64,000 nucleotides of DNA from Faecalibacter macacae (GTDB lineage: Bacteria; Bacteroidota; Bacteroidia; Flavobacteriales; Weeksellaceae): the NCBI RefSeq assembly GCF_003687725.1, contig NZ_RDOJ01000006.1:96403-160402 (forward strand), in the 5' to 3' direction. The translations under genes were made by a program, and so were the position numbers. The notes under the pieces are model-generated. The model worked only from the letters and a program-made list of their open reading frames with translations. It was not told the DNA's origin and searched no databases. This document shows, in pieces, positions 46,372-54,708 of the stretch; position 1 is the stretch's first letter; each line of letters starts with the position of its first letter.

Positions 46372-47028
46372 TTAAAATATCATCTCAGGAATTTCACCAT
46401 CAATAATTAGCTTACCAGCTGTTGCATTTTTAATTTCTTCAACTGTAACTCCTGGAGCTCTTTCTAATAATTTGAAACCACCTTCAGGTAATATTTCTAA
46501 AACAGCTAATTCGGTTACAATTTTTTTGACACATTTAATACCAGTTAATGGTAATGAACATTTAGGTAAAAGTTTAGACTCTCCGGCTTTATTTACATGT
46601 TGCATTGCAACAATTATATTATCGGCAGAAGCTACTAAATCCATAGCACCACCCATTCCTTTTACCATTTTACCTGGTATTTTCCAGTTTGCGATATCAC
46701 CATTTTCAGAAACTTCCATAGCGCCTAAAATAGTTAAGTTGATTCTTCTGGCTCTAATCATACCAAAACTCATCGCAGAATCAAAGAAAGAAGAACCTGG
46801 TAAAGTTGTAATCGTTTGTTTGCCTGCGTTTATAAAATCAGCATCTTCCTCACCATCTATAGGAAATGGTCCCATTCCTAATAAACCATTTTCAGACTGT
46901 AATTCGACATTAATTCCTTCAGGAATATAATTAGCAACTAAGGTTGGAATACCGATTCCTAGATTTACGTAAAAACCATCTTTTACTTCTTTTGCAATGC
47001 GTTTCGCAATACCATTTTTATCTAACAT
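46372..47028 (-). CDS. scoB: 3-oxoacid CoA-transferase subunit B
   Basis: 218 residues. Carries the catalytic glutamate in ELQSENGLLGMGP (about 43-55) and the GGAMDLV block of class I CoA-transferases. Together with subunit A it moves CoA from succinyl-CoA to acetoacetate. The stop of subunit A is four bases upstream, so the two form an operon. Acetoacetate is also a product of tyrosine breakdown encoded later in the window, so the enzymes could act in one route. Confidence 0.93.
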   Translation of the reverse strand: MLDKNGIAKRIAKEVKDGFYVNLGIGIPTLVANYIPEGINVELQSENGLLGMGPFPIDGEEDADFINAGKQTITTLPGSSFFDSAMSFGMIRARRINLTILGAMEVSENGDIANWKIPGKMVKGMGGAMDLVASADNIIVAMQHVNKAGESKLLPKCSLPLTGIKCVKKIVTELAVLEILPEGGFKLLERAPGVTVEEIKNATAGKLIIDGEIPEMIF

Positions 47029-47032
47029 GGGT

Positions 47033-47749
47033 TTAATCGTTTTTAGGTTGAACAGTTCTATTTTCTATACGTTTTTCGTATTTAGCTCCTTGCATTATAC
47101 GGTTTACGAATACTCCTGGAGTGTGAATTTGATTTGGATCTAATTCACCAGCTTCAACCAATTCTTCAACTTCAGCAATAGTAATTTTTCCGCACATTGC
47201 TGCCGGATGATTGAAGTTTCCTGCTGCTCCTCTATATATTAAGTTTCCTGCTGTATCACCTTTCCAAGCTTTTACAATTGCGTAATCTGGCTCAAAAGCT
47301 TTTTCTAATAAGTATTCTTTTTCAATTCCATGAAACGTAAATTTTCGTACTTCTTTTCCTTCGGCTACTTCAGTTCCAACACCTGCAGGTGTAAAAAATG
47401 CAGGCATACCATAACCAGCAGCCATTAAACGTGTAGCTAAAGTTCCTTGTGGTATTAATTCAACTTCTAATTCTCCGGATAGCATTTGTCTTTCAAATTC
47501 GGCATTTTCTCCAACATAAGAAGAAATCATTTTTTTGATTTGTTTACGATGTAGCAATAATCCTAATCCAAAATTATCAACTCCTGCATTATTTGAAATA
47601 CAAGTTAGATTTGTTAAACCTTTGTCGACTAAACCTTGAATTAAGTTTTCTGCTATTCCGCTTAAACCAAAACCTCCGAAAGCAATTGTCATTCCGCTTT
47701 CAACTCCTTCAAGAGCTTCTTCGATTGAGTTTACTGTTTTATTAATCAT
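47033..47749 (-). CDS. scoA: 3-oxoacid CoA-transferase subunit A
   Basis: 238 residues. N-terminal block MTIAFGGFGLSGIAENLI and the CoA-transferase signature FFTPAGVGTEVAEG, GNLIYRGAAGNFNHPAAMC. It pairs with subunit B in the succinyl-CoA:acetoacetate CoA-transferase heterotetramer. Lengths of both subunits are standard. The gene is divergent from the cupin gene, and the leader contains a large nested inverted repeat. Confidence 0.93.
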   Translation of the reverse strand: MINKTVNSIEEALEGVESGMTIAFGGFGLSGIAENLIQGLVDKGLTNLTCISNNAGVDNFGLGLLLHRKQIKKMISSYVGENAEFERQMLSGELEVELIPQGTLATRLMAAGYGMPAFFTPAGVGTEVAEGKEVRKFTFHGIEKEYLLEKAFEPDYAIVKAWKGDTAGNLIYRGAAGNFNHPAAMCGKITIAEVEELVEAGELDPNQIHTPGVFVNRIMQGAKYEKRIENRTVQPKND

Positions 47750-47768
47750 ATTATTGTGGTTTCTTTTT

Positions 47769-47819
47769 GATTAATAAATATAGTGAAATCTAGTAATCTT
47801 GTTTTAGATTTTATTAATC
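47769..47819. promoter_or_regulatory. Nested inverted repeat in the scoA leader / divergent promoter
   Basis: Outer arms GATTAATAAA (47769-47778) and TTTATTAATC (47810-47819) are perfectly complementary; inner arms AAATCTA (47786-47792) and TAGATTT (47805-47811) add seven more pairs, sharing two T bases with the outer arm. A T run follows on the plus strand. Confidence 0.5.
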
Positions 47820-47877
47820 TTTTTTTACCTCATAAATTAAAGGGTTTACCTCAATTATTTATTCTACAACTACTCAA

Positions 47878-48543
47878 ATGATACTTTTGAATAACATTAC
47901 TAAAATCATGGTTATATTGTGCAAAGCTGACGAAGTTTATTCAGTAAATAAGGATATTTTAAGAGTTAAATCGTTCAAAGAAATTATTCATAATTCAAGT
48001 TTTTCTTTCGTAGAGGAAATAAGAATTAATCAAAATGGATATTATCAAAAAAAGGTAATTGAAAATGGGTATTTGATTCTTTTTACTTTAGAAAATGACA
48101 TACGATTGGATATGAATGGTTATAAATGGAAATTAGATTCTAATCAAACTTTTGTTTATTATTTAGCAGAAGGAAATGAATTTTCAATTGAAGGATCTGC
48201 TCGATTTGACCATTCAGAAATTTTAGTTATGTTCCTGAAATTAGAATTTGAACCTTTAGAAAAGGTATTAGTTTCGACTAAAGTTGATAAAGAAAATAGA
48301 TTGAAGAAAATTATACGTCATAATTTATTTAATGTCTATTTCGGAAAATATGGTTTAAGTAAAAAAGGTGAATTACCTTTGAAAAGTAAGGATAGATGCT
48401 GGACTGTATTTCCATTGTTAGGTGATGTTGAAATTTATGGACAATATCTTGAAGCGGGAAAAATTTTACAGATCTACAATAATGATTTTATTGCATACGA
48501 ATCGTTAGCAACTGAATCGCTAATTATTGCGATTGAATATTAA
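47878..48543 (+). CDS. Cupin / pirin-like protein (tentative)
   Basis: 221 residues, no signal peptide. Beta-rich throughout; GYLILFTLENDIRLDMNGYKW and the C-terminal VFPLLGDVEIYGQYLEAGK followed by LATESLIIAIEY resemble the two barrels of pirin-type bicupins, but the metal-binding histidines of true pirins are not visible. Start uncertain between ATG 47878 and ATG 47911. The histidine kinase follows 13 bases later, so it may be co-expressed with the two-component pair. Confidence 0.55.
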   Translation: MILLNNITKIMVILCKADEVYSVNKDILRVKSFKEIIHNSSFSFVEEIRINQNGYYQKKVIENGYLILFTLENDIRLDMNGYKWKLDSNQTFVYYLAEGNEFSIEGSARFDHSEILVMFLKLEFEPLEKVLVSTKVDKENRLKKIIRHNLFNVYFGKYGLSKKGELPLKSKDRCWTVFPLLGDVEIYGQYLEAGKILQIYNNDFIAYESLATESLIIAIEY

Positions 48544-48556
48544 TTAAGAATTAAAA

Positions 48557-49588
48557 ATGAATACAATTTCTAAAAAAGAAATAATTGTAATGACAATCAT
48601 ATCAATAGTTTTTCTATTGATGCCTTTTGTTTTTGCGCCTTATTCAGATTTACCAACAAACTTTTTTACTTCTTCTTTTTTTAAAAGATTAATGTTAGAA
48701 AATATTTTATTGGTAATGTTTTTTATAGTCAATTATTTTGTTTTCACAACACAGTTATACTTAAAAAAGAAATATTGGATTTATGCCATTGTTTTACTTA
48801 TTTCTTTTTTAATCATACATATTATACCTGATTTTGTTTTTCCTTTTGAAAGAAGGGTTATGCCACGTGATGAGGGTTTTAGGCCAAGAAGAACACCATG
48901 GTTTATTATTTGGAGTCCTAAAGTATTAATATTTGCATGCGCTACATTAATATCGGTAATTATTAAACAAAGGAAAGTTTATCAAGAAGTAAAAGAAGAA
49001 AAACAATTATCTGAAATAGCATATTTAAGAGCTCAAATTAATCCACATTTCTTATTTAATACGCTTAATAGTATTTATGCTTTAACCTTACAAAAATCTG
49101 ATAATGCACCAGATGCAGTGATGAAATTATCTAAAATGATGCGTTACGTAGTAACAGATAGTGCCGCAGATTTTATTGCATTGCAAAAGGATATTGATTA
49201 CATTAAGAATTATATCCAATTACAAAAATTGAGGTTGGTTAATCAAAACTCGATTAATATTTCTATTACAGGTAATTTTACTAATTATTCTATATCTCCA
49301 TTATTGTTAATCAATTTTATAGAAAATGCTTTTAAATATGGTATAGTAGATGTAGTTGAAAATCCAATAAAAATTGATATTCAATTAGAAGAAGGAATAT
49401 TAAATTTCATGGTTGTTAATGCAATTTCAAATTATGATGTAAATGAAGAAGATAAAAGTTTAACAGGTATATCGAATTCAAAAAAACGATTAGATTATTA
49501 TTATCCTGATAGATATGATTTAAATATTGACGAATCAAATCAACAGTTTAAAGTTGAATTAAAATTAGATTTAAATTTAAATGATTAA
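48557..49588 (+). CDS. LytS/YehU-type sensor histidine kinase
   Basis: 343 residues. Four membrane helices in the first ~135 residues with a short Arg/Pro-rich loop (PRDEGFRPRRTPW), a linker helix, then the His_kinase domain with phospho-acceptor His164 in RAQINPHFLFNTLNSIYAL, followed by the ATPase domain (LLLINFIENAFKYGI N-box, LTGISNSKKRLDYYY). It has no large extracellular sensor, so it likely senses the membrane. Its gene overlaps the response regulator by eight bases. Confidence 0.9.
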   Translation: MNTISKKEIIVMTIISIVFLLMPFVFAPYSDLPTNFFTSSFFKRLMLENILLVMFFIVNYFVFTTQLYLKKKYWIYAIVLLISFLIIHIIPDFVFPFERRVMPRDEGFRPRRTPWFIIWSPKVLIFACATLISVIIKQRKVYQEVKEEKQLSEIAYLRAQINPHFLFNTLNSIYALTLQKSDNAPDAVMKLSKMMRYVVTDSAADFIALQKDIDYIKNYIQLQKLRLVNQNSINISITGNFTNYSISPLLLINFIENAFKYGIVDVVENPIKIDIQLEEGILNFMVVNAISNYDVNEEDKSLTGISNSKKRLDYYYPDRYDLNIDESNQQFKVELKLDLNLND

Positions 49589-50267
49589 AGCAATAGCAAT
49601 AGATGATGAACCATTGGCATTGATAGTTATAGAGAATTATTGTCATAGGAATGATGAAATAGAATTGGTTAAGACATTTTCTAATACAAAAGATGCACAA
49701 AAATATATGAATCAATTTCCGATTGATTTATTGTTTTTAGATATTCAGATTTCTAGAACGAATGGAATGGATTTTTATAAAAATTTAGAAGTAAAACCTC
49801 CTGTAATATTTACAACAGCGTATGCAGAATATGCAATTGATGGTTTTAATGTTGCAGCTTTAGATTATCTATTAAAACCTATTGAATATGAAAGATTTGA
49901 AGAGGCGATTCATAAAGCAGTTTTAATTTTAGTAGATAAAAAATTAGCTAATAATCAAGATTATCTTTCGATTAGAGCTGATTATAAGTTAAATAATATT
50001 ATGTATGATGATATTGTATACATTGAAGGTTTAGACGATTATGTAAAAATACATTTAGTTGATGGTTCTAAAATTACAGCAAGAATTTCGATGAAATCAA
50101 TTTTAGAAAAATTACCAGAAGCACTATTTATGCGTGTTCATCGCTCATTTATTATATCTATAAAAAAAATAAAATCCATTCAAAATAAAGTTTTATATTT
50201 GAATGACATTGAAATTCCGATAGGTGAGACCTATAAAACAAACGTATCGGAAAAGTTTAAAGCGTAA
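49581..50267 (+). CDS. LytTR-family response regulator
   Basis: 228 residues. Receiver domain with acidic pair DDE (8-10), phospho-Asp54 in LFLDIQIS and the conserved Lys in LDYLLKPIEY; C-terminal LytTR DNA-binding domain from about 130 (VYIEGLDDYVKIHLVDG, FMRVHRSFIISIKKI). Partner of the upstream kinase. UbiA-like gene begins only five bases downstream, so it probably lies in the same transcript and is a candidate target. Confidence 0.92.
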   Translation: MIKAIAIDDEPLALIVIENYCHRNDEIELVKTFSNTKDAQKYMNQFPIDLLFLDIQISRTNGMDFYKNLEVKPPVIFTTAYAEYAIDGFNVAALDYLLKPIEYERFEEAIHKAVLILVDKKLANNQDYLSIRADYKLNNIMYDDIVYIEGLDDYVKIHLVDGSKITARISMKSILEKLPEALFMRVHRSFIISIKKIKSIQNKVLYLNDIEIPIGETYKTNVSEKFKA

Positions 50268-50272
50268 TAGAA

Positions 50273-51184
50273 ATGGAGAAGAAAATAGTACATCGTTTTA
50301 TCGAATACATTTTTTTCTCCAATTTTTTTATGGGTTTGTTGTCTATTGGTCTCAATTTGGAAACTAATATCAAAATTGGTTTACAATTAAATAGTTTAGA
50401 TTATTATTTGTTTATCAGTTCTTTAAGCGTGTTATTCTATTTATTTGCATATAAAACTCCACAGAATAAGACTGTATCATCTAATCCTCGAACACAGTTT
50501 TACATCAATCATAAAAAATCGATCAAACTATTTAACATAATTTTATTTATAGTCTGTTGTTTTTCTGGAGTAAGTTTACTGTTTAAATCGTTTAACAATA
50601 TATTTACGCTTCATTGGATTCATTATCTTGTTTTAATAACTACATTTTTTCTTTCTACAAGTTATTACAATTGGAAATTTGGTTTGTCGTTAAGAAATTA
50701 TACATGGTTTAAACCTACTTTAATTGCATGGACTTGGGCGATAACAACTGTTTATTTTCCGTTATTGATTTTAGAAATAGAAAATGGTGTTCATTTTCAG
50801 GTGGATAGTAAATTTTATTTTTTATTTACACAAACTTTTATGTATTTCATAGTAAACGCAATTATGTTTGATATGAAGGATTACGAAGATGATACAAACC
50901 GAGGTTTAAAAACTTTTGTAGTTCAATTCGGAAATCAATTTATGCTGAATAAAGTAATTTTACCTTTAATATTTTTAGGTTTTTTAAGCTTTATACTATT
51001 TGGTTTTTGGTATAATTTACCTTTACATCGCACACTTTTTATGTTAGTCCCTATTCTTTTAATGGCACTATTTGCATATCGTTTGAACCGTCCAAAATCC
51101 ATTTTATATTATTTAATAGCTATTGACGGAATGATATTTATAAAAGCTATTTTCGGAATATTAAGCGTTTTACTTTTTGAATAA
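50273..51184 (+). CDS. UbiA-like polytopic membrane protein
   Basis: 303 residues, about eight or nine helices. The second aspartate-rich motif of UbiA prenyltransferases is clear (FDMKDYEDDTNRGLKTFVV, Asp200/Asp203/Asp207, followed by QFG), but the first NDxxDxxxD motif cannot be found at the expected place near residue 60 (FAYKTPQNK). Either the catalytic site is altered or the protein is not a prenyltransferase. Its stop overlaps the methyltransferase start. Confidence 0.65.
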   Translation: MEKKIVHRFIEYIFFSNFFMGLLSIGLNLETNIKIGLQLNSLDYYLFISSLSVLFYLFAYKTPQNKTVSSNPRTQFYINHKKSIKLFNIILFIVCCFSGVSLLFKSFNNIFTLHWIHYLVLITTFFLSTSYYNWKFGLSLRNYTWFKPTLIAWTWAITTVYFPLLILEIENGVHFQVDSKFYFLFTQTFMYFIVNAIMFDMKDYEDDTNRGLKTFVVQFGNQFMLNKVILPLIFLGFLSFILFGFWYNLPLHRTLFMLVPILLMALFAYRLNRPKSILYYLIAIDGMIFIKAIFGILSVLLFE

Positions 51185-51786
51185 TGAATTACAATTACAT
51201 TGCTCCATATTACGATTTGCTAAGTAGAATTTGTTTCTTAAATCGTCAACAGATCGCTCATAAAATCATATTGAAATATTTAAAAGCTAACGATAAAATT
51301 CTTTGGTTAGGTGGTGGAAGTGGATGGTTTTTAGAGGAAATTAATGAATTAAATATTCTGGTAGAAATTGATTATGTTGAACTTTCTACAGTGATGATAA
51401 ACAAAGCAAAAACAAGAAATCATTCTAATTTAAAAGTGAACTTTTATAAAGAAGACATATTTAAATTCGAAACTAATCAAAACTATAATATTGTAATTAC
51501 TGCTTTTATTTTTGATCATTTTTCAGCTTCAGATTGTGAAGTCTTATTTACTAAATTCAATCCAAATTTAATAATAGAAGGGAAGTGGTTTTGTGTTGAG
51601 TTTAATGAGAATCAAAATTTAATACAACGATTTTTAACCAAGTCAATGGTTGTGTTTTTTAATTTGATTGCAGGTATTAAAACAAAAGATTTTCCGAAGA
51701 TTGATCATTTATTCAATGATTTTAATTTAATTGAAGAGAAACAATATTTTTGGAATTATATTCAATCAAAAGTATATAAAAAATAA
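51184..51786 (+). CDS. Class I SAM-dependent methyltransferase
   Basis: 200 residues. Motif I LWLGGGSGWFLEEI (about 41-54), acidic end of strand 2 (VELSTVMINKAK), motif post-II KEDIFKFE, and ITAFIFDHFS. YIAPYYDLLSRICF at the start is typical of methyltransferases acting on quinones or lipids. Overlap with the UbiA-like gene (TAATG) suggests prenylated or lipid substrate, which is inference. Confidence 0.85.
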   Translation: MNYNYIAPYYDLLSRICFLNRQQIAHKIILKYLKANDKILWLGGGSGWFLEEINELNILVEIDYVELSTVMINKAKTRNHSNLKVNFYKEDIFKFETNQNYNIVITAFIFDHFSASDCEVLFTKFNPNLIIEGKWFCVEFNENQNLIQRFLTKSMVVFFNLIAGIKTKDFPKIDHLFNDFNLIEEKQYFWNYIQSKVYKK

Positions 51787-51812
51787 AAAGACCTCGATTC
51801 GAGGTCTTTTTT
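51785..51812. terminator. Bidirectional terminator
   Basis: AAAAAGACCTCGA pairs with TCGAGGTCTTTTT; shared by the methyltransferase and desaturase genes. Confidence 0.85.
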
Positions 51813-51815
51813 ATC

Positions 51816-52571
51816 TTACATATAATCTGTGTCTAATTTTCCTTTCTTGTATTGAATAATATTCAATTTTTCCATTAATCGGATACATGGGAACATTGGG
51901 TCAAACTCGAATTTCTTAACTGCGAAGTTAGGACGTCCACCAAATTTGTGGTGATTGTTGTGTAAACATTCTCCCCACATTAACCAGTCAACTGGCATTA
52001 AATTCGTAGAAGTATCTTTTACTTCGTAGTTTCTGTAACCATATTTGTGAGAGAACCAGTTAATGATAGCACCGTGTAATGGGCTCATTAAAGAGTGCAT
52101 TGGAATGAAAACAAAATACGCCCAAATAGGAGCATCAACTAACCAGTATAAACCGATATAAACAAAAATCCAAGCAAGACGTACAATATTGTGCTCGGCA
52201 AATTTATCCCACTCTCTCCAAGCCGGTACACCTTTGATGTATTTTTGTTCGATTTCCTTTTCCCCAGTTCCAACTTCTTTATAGTAAATACGAGTTTTCC
52301 ACATCATATTCCAAACATTTTTATCGAATATTGGCGAGTGTGGATCGTTTTCTGTATCTGCGTGTTTGTGGTGCATTCTGTGCATTACCCCGTAAGCATA
52401 AGGGCTTAAATAAGATGTTCCTTGGAAAATCCAAGCTAAAACATGGAATATTTTCTCCCAAGTTCTTGACATCGTAAACATTGCGTGAGACGCATAACGG
52501 TGATGAAAGAATGTTTGGAAAAATAATGATCCATACCAGTGTATAATAAACAATATAATTACTCCAGTCAT
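51816..52571 (-). CDS. Membrane acyl-CoA / fatty acid desaturase
   Basis: 251 residues. The three histidine boxes of delta-9-type desaturases are HHRYASH (23-29), HRMHHKH (about 63-69) and HNNHHKF (about 205-211). Four membrane helices. It is shorter at the N-terminus than typical ~300-residue acyl-CoA desaturases, but all iron ligands are present. Introduces a double bond into membrane fatty acids. Exact -7 box on the minus strand at 52600-52607. Confidence 0.9.
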   Translation of the reverse strand: MTGVIILFIIHWYGSLFFQTFFHHRYASHAMFTMSRTWEKIFHVLAWIFQGTSYLSPYAYGVMHRMHHKHADTENDPHSPIFDKNVWNMMWKTRIYYKEVGTGEKEIEQKYIKGVPAWREWDKFAEHNIVRLAWIFVYIGLYWLVDAPIWAYFVFIPMHSLMSPLHGAIINWFSHKYGYRNYEVKDTSTNLMPVDWLMWGECLHNNHHKFGGRPNFAVKKFEFDPMFPCIRLMEKLNIIQYKKGKLDTDYM

Positions 52572-52599
52572 TTAAATTGTAATAAATTAATATATTGTG

Positions 52600-52607
52600 C
52601 AAATATA
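52600..52607 (-). promoter_or_regulatory. Putative -7 box of the desaturase gene
   Basis: TATATTTG on the minus strand, 28 bases before the start codon. Confidence 0.5.
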
Positions 52608-52671
52608 TGATTTAGGATTATTAAATTGGCTAATGAAAATCATATAATAACCACAAAAAAAATTATTTAAA

Positions 52672-53121
52672 ATGAATAAAGATTTCTTTAGAAATATTAT
52701 TTCAAACCAAATTCCTATTGCATGGATTGCCGGTGTAAGATTACAAAAATGGGAAAAAAACTCAGTTTCGACTAAAGTAAAATATGGACTGCTTAATCAA
52801 AATCCATTTAAAAGTATATTTTGGGCTGTACAAGGTATGGCAGCCGAGTTTTCATCGGGGCTAATGGCTTCTGCTAAAATTCAAGAATCTGGTGCTAATG
52901 TATCTATGTTAGTTATTGGAATGCAATCTAAATTTCTAAAAAAAGCTGTGGGTAAAATTATATTTACTTGCGATCAAGGTGCTGAAATTGAACAAGTAAT
53001 AAAAGAAGCAATTGAAACACAAAAAGGTGTAACGTTTTTAGCAAAATCAAAAGGTGTTGATGAAGAAGGTGATGTAGTTTCTGAATTTGAATTTACTTGG
53101 ACTTTTAAAGTAAGAAATTAA
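52672..53121 (+). CDS. DUF4442 (hot-dog thioesterase-like) protein
   Basis: 149 residues; DUF4442 hot-dog fold with PIAWIAGVRLQKWEKNS, FWAVQGMAAEFSSGLMA and the later TFLAKSKGVDEEGDVVSEF block. Related to PaaI-type thioesterases but function is uncharacterised. Divergent from the desaturase gene across 100 bases; both touch acyl metabolism. Confidence 0.88.
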   Translation: MNKDFFRNIISNQIPIAWIAGVRLQKWEKNSVSTKVKYGLLNQNPFKSIFWAVQGMAAEFSSGLMASAKIQESGANVSMLVIGMQSKFLKKAVGKIIFTCDQGAEIEQVIKEAIETQKGVTFLAKSKGVDEEGDVVSEFEFTWTFKVRN

Positions 53122-53129
53122 AATAATTG

Positions 53130-53158
53130 AAAAGCTGAAATTGATATTTCAGCTTTTT
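53130..53158. terminator. Bidirectional terminator overlapping the mocR-like stop
   Basis: AAAAGCTGAAA pairs with TTTCAGCTTTT; the right arm lies over the last codons of the converging MocR-like gene. Confidence 0.75.
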
Positions 53159-54624
53159 AAAATTTGTGTATAAATACACTGTTGTATTATTTTTACGATT
53201 TGATGCATTTCTTCTTCGTTCCAATTTGCGAAACCAATTCGCATTCCTATTTTATCTCTGGTTTGATATAAAATTGATTGTGGAAGAAATAAATTTAATT
53301 TTTCTGCATCTTTTTTTAATTGAAAAAGGTTAATTGGAATTTGCCATTCAATCCAAACAGCCAAACCATTCTTTGGGATTTGAATCTTAATTTCATTTCC
53401 AAAACTCTGAATTAAAATATTACAGAAATAATCGCGTTTTTCTCGGTATATTTTTCGATGTTTTTTTAGTGTTTTAAATAGTTCTCCTTCAGCAATCATT
53501 TCACCAATAGTTTGCATCATTAAAGGATCATCTAATGATTCATATATTACTTTTTGTTTTTTACATTCACTTATAAAATCCGTGGGACCAATGACAAAAT
53601 TTAAACGAAAACCTGGAGGAAGTTCATCACCAAACGCGCATGTATAGATGATATTTCCATCGTAGTTATTTGTAAATAAAGGCATAGTTGGTCGATTACT
53701 ATAATAGATATCAAAATCCTGATCAGTTTCAATTATTACAAATCCAAACTCTTTTGCGAGCTGTTTAATCTCTAATTTTCTTTGATTTGATAATGCTATC
53801 GTTGTTGGATAATTACAATTCGGCGAAATATAAAGCGCTCTTATTTTTTTAGTCTGACAAATTGATCTTAAAGCATCAGTTTTTAATCCATATTTATCGC
53901 CTTCAATGGGAATTATTTTCGCCTTATTTTCCTGGAAAATCATATTCGATTTATAGTGACTTAATTCGTTTACAGCAATGTAATCATCTGCTTTAACTAA
54001 GGTTTTCGTAATAATTTGTAATGCAATTTCTTTGTTACGTGTAATTAATAAATTAGACGAATCAATAGCTAAATTTCGTGTGATATTAAGGTAATTTGTG
54101 ATTTGCTTTAGGAAAAAGTTAATTTCATTAGAAACTATTTTCTGTGAAGAATTTTTTCTTTTTAAAACTGACGAATAATATTTTCCTGTTAATTTTAATT
54201 CAGTTAGTTGAAATTCGGGAACTCCATCGTTTAAGCGATATAAACAAGTATTATTTTCTGATGGAAGTTCTAAAAGTATCGACTTTTCAAAATCAAATGA
54301 TGCTTTGTTAAGAATATTAATATCTGTTCTTGCATTTATTTTCGGATTTTTTTGATAGGATTGATCGATAATAAAAGTTCCTTTGTTTGGTTTAATCTCA
54401 ATCCAACCTTGCGCAGCTAATTCTTCAAAGCTTTTAACAATTGTATTTCTATTTAGTTTAAAAATGTCAGTTAATTTCCTTGTTCCAGGTAGTTTAGTTC
54501 CATTCTTTAATTGTCCTAATTGTATAGCTTTAATAAACTCATTAACTAATTGAATGTATAATGGAGTTTCAGAATTAGAATCAAGAATGATGAAATCAAA
54601 TTGTGTGTAAGCCGGACTATTCAT
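53149..54624 (-). CDS. MocR-type GntR/aminotransferase regulator lacking the PLP lysine
   Basis: 491 residues: GntR winged helix at 17-90 (SETPLYIQLVNEF, GTKLPGTRKLTDIFKLNRNT, GWIEIKPNKGTF), linker, then a class I aminotransferase fold. Alignment by eye to the MocR consensus GTFSKTLxPGLRLGY gives CAFGDELPPGFRLNF at 329-343, with Asp333 in place of the Schiff-base lysine. The pyridine-nitrogen Asp301 (ETDQD) is kept, and the usual SGSQQA turn is ITRNKEIA. So the effector domain cannot bind PLP in the normal covalent way. Divergent from a TonB receptor, its likely target. Confidence 0.88.
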   Translation of the reverse strand: MNSPAYTQFDFIILDSNSETPLYIQLVNEFIKAIQLGQLKNGTKLPGTRKLTDIFKLNRNTIVKSFEELAAQGWIEIKPNKGTFIIDQSYQKNPKINARTDINILNKASFDFEKSILLELPSENNTCLYRLNDGVPEFQLTELKLTGKYYSSVLKRKNSSQKIVSNEINFFLKQITNYLNITRNLAIDSSNLLITRNKEIALQIITKTLVKADDYIAVNELSHYKSNMIFQENKAKIIPIEGDKYGLKTDALRSICQTKKIRALYISPNCNYPTTIALSNQRKLEIKQLAKEFGFVIIETDQDFDIYYSNRPTMPLFTNNYDGNIIYTCAFGDELPPGFRLNFVIGPTDFISECKKQKVIYESLDDPLMMQTIGEMIAEGELFKTLKKHRKIYREKRDYFCNILIQSFGNEIKIQIPKNGLAVWIEWQIPINLFQLKKDAEKLNLFLPQSILYQTRDKIGMRIGFANWNEEEMHQIVKIIQQCIYTQILKS

Positions 54625-54645
54625 AATCTTAAATACTGGACTATT
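54614..54645. promoter_or_regulatory. Direct repeats GGACTATT in the mocR-like/TonB receptor intergenic region
   Basis: GGACTATT occurs at 54614-54621 and 54638-54645, 24 bases apart on the same strand. The second copy overlaps the -33 element of the receptor promoter and the first covers the regulator's start, consistent with autoregulation. Confidence 0.4.
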
Positions 54646-54673
54646 TGTATAGGTTGGTAAGGTAATACATTTG
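54645..54673 (+). promoter_or_regulatory. Promoter of the TonB receptor gene
   Basis: TTG (54645-54647), 18-base spacer, TACATTTG (54666-54673). Near-ideal Bacteroidota -33/-7 pair. Confidence 0.6.
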
Positions 54674-54708
54674 TATCAATAAAACTCAACATCTTAAGAA
54701 CGAATAAA

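Noticed and set aside
46472..46930. 152-codon plus-strand ORF inside scoB
   Set aside because: Antisense shadow of a full-length conserved CoA-transferase subunit.
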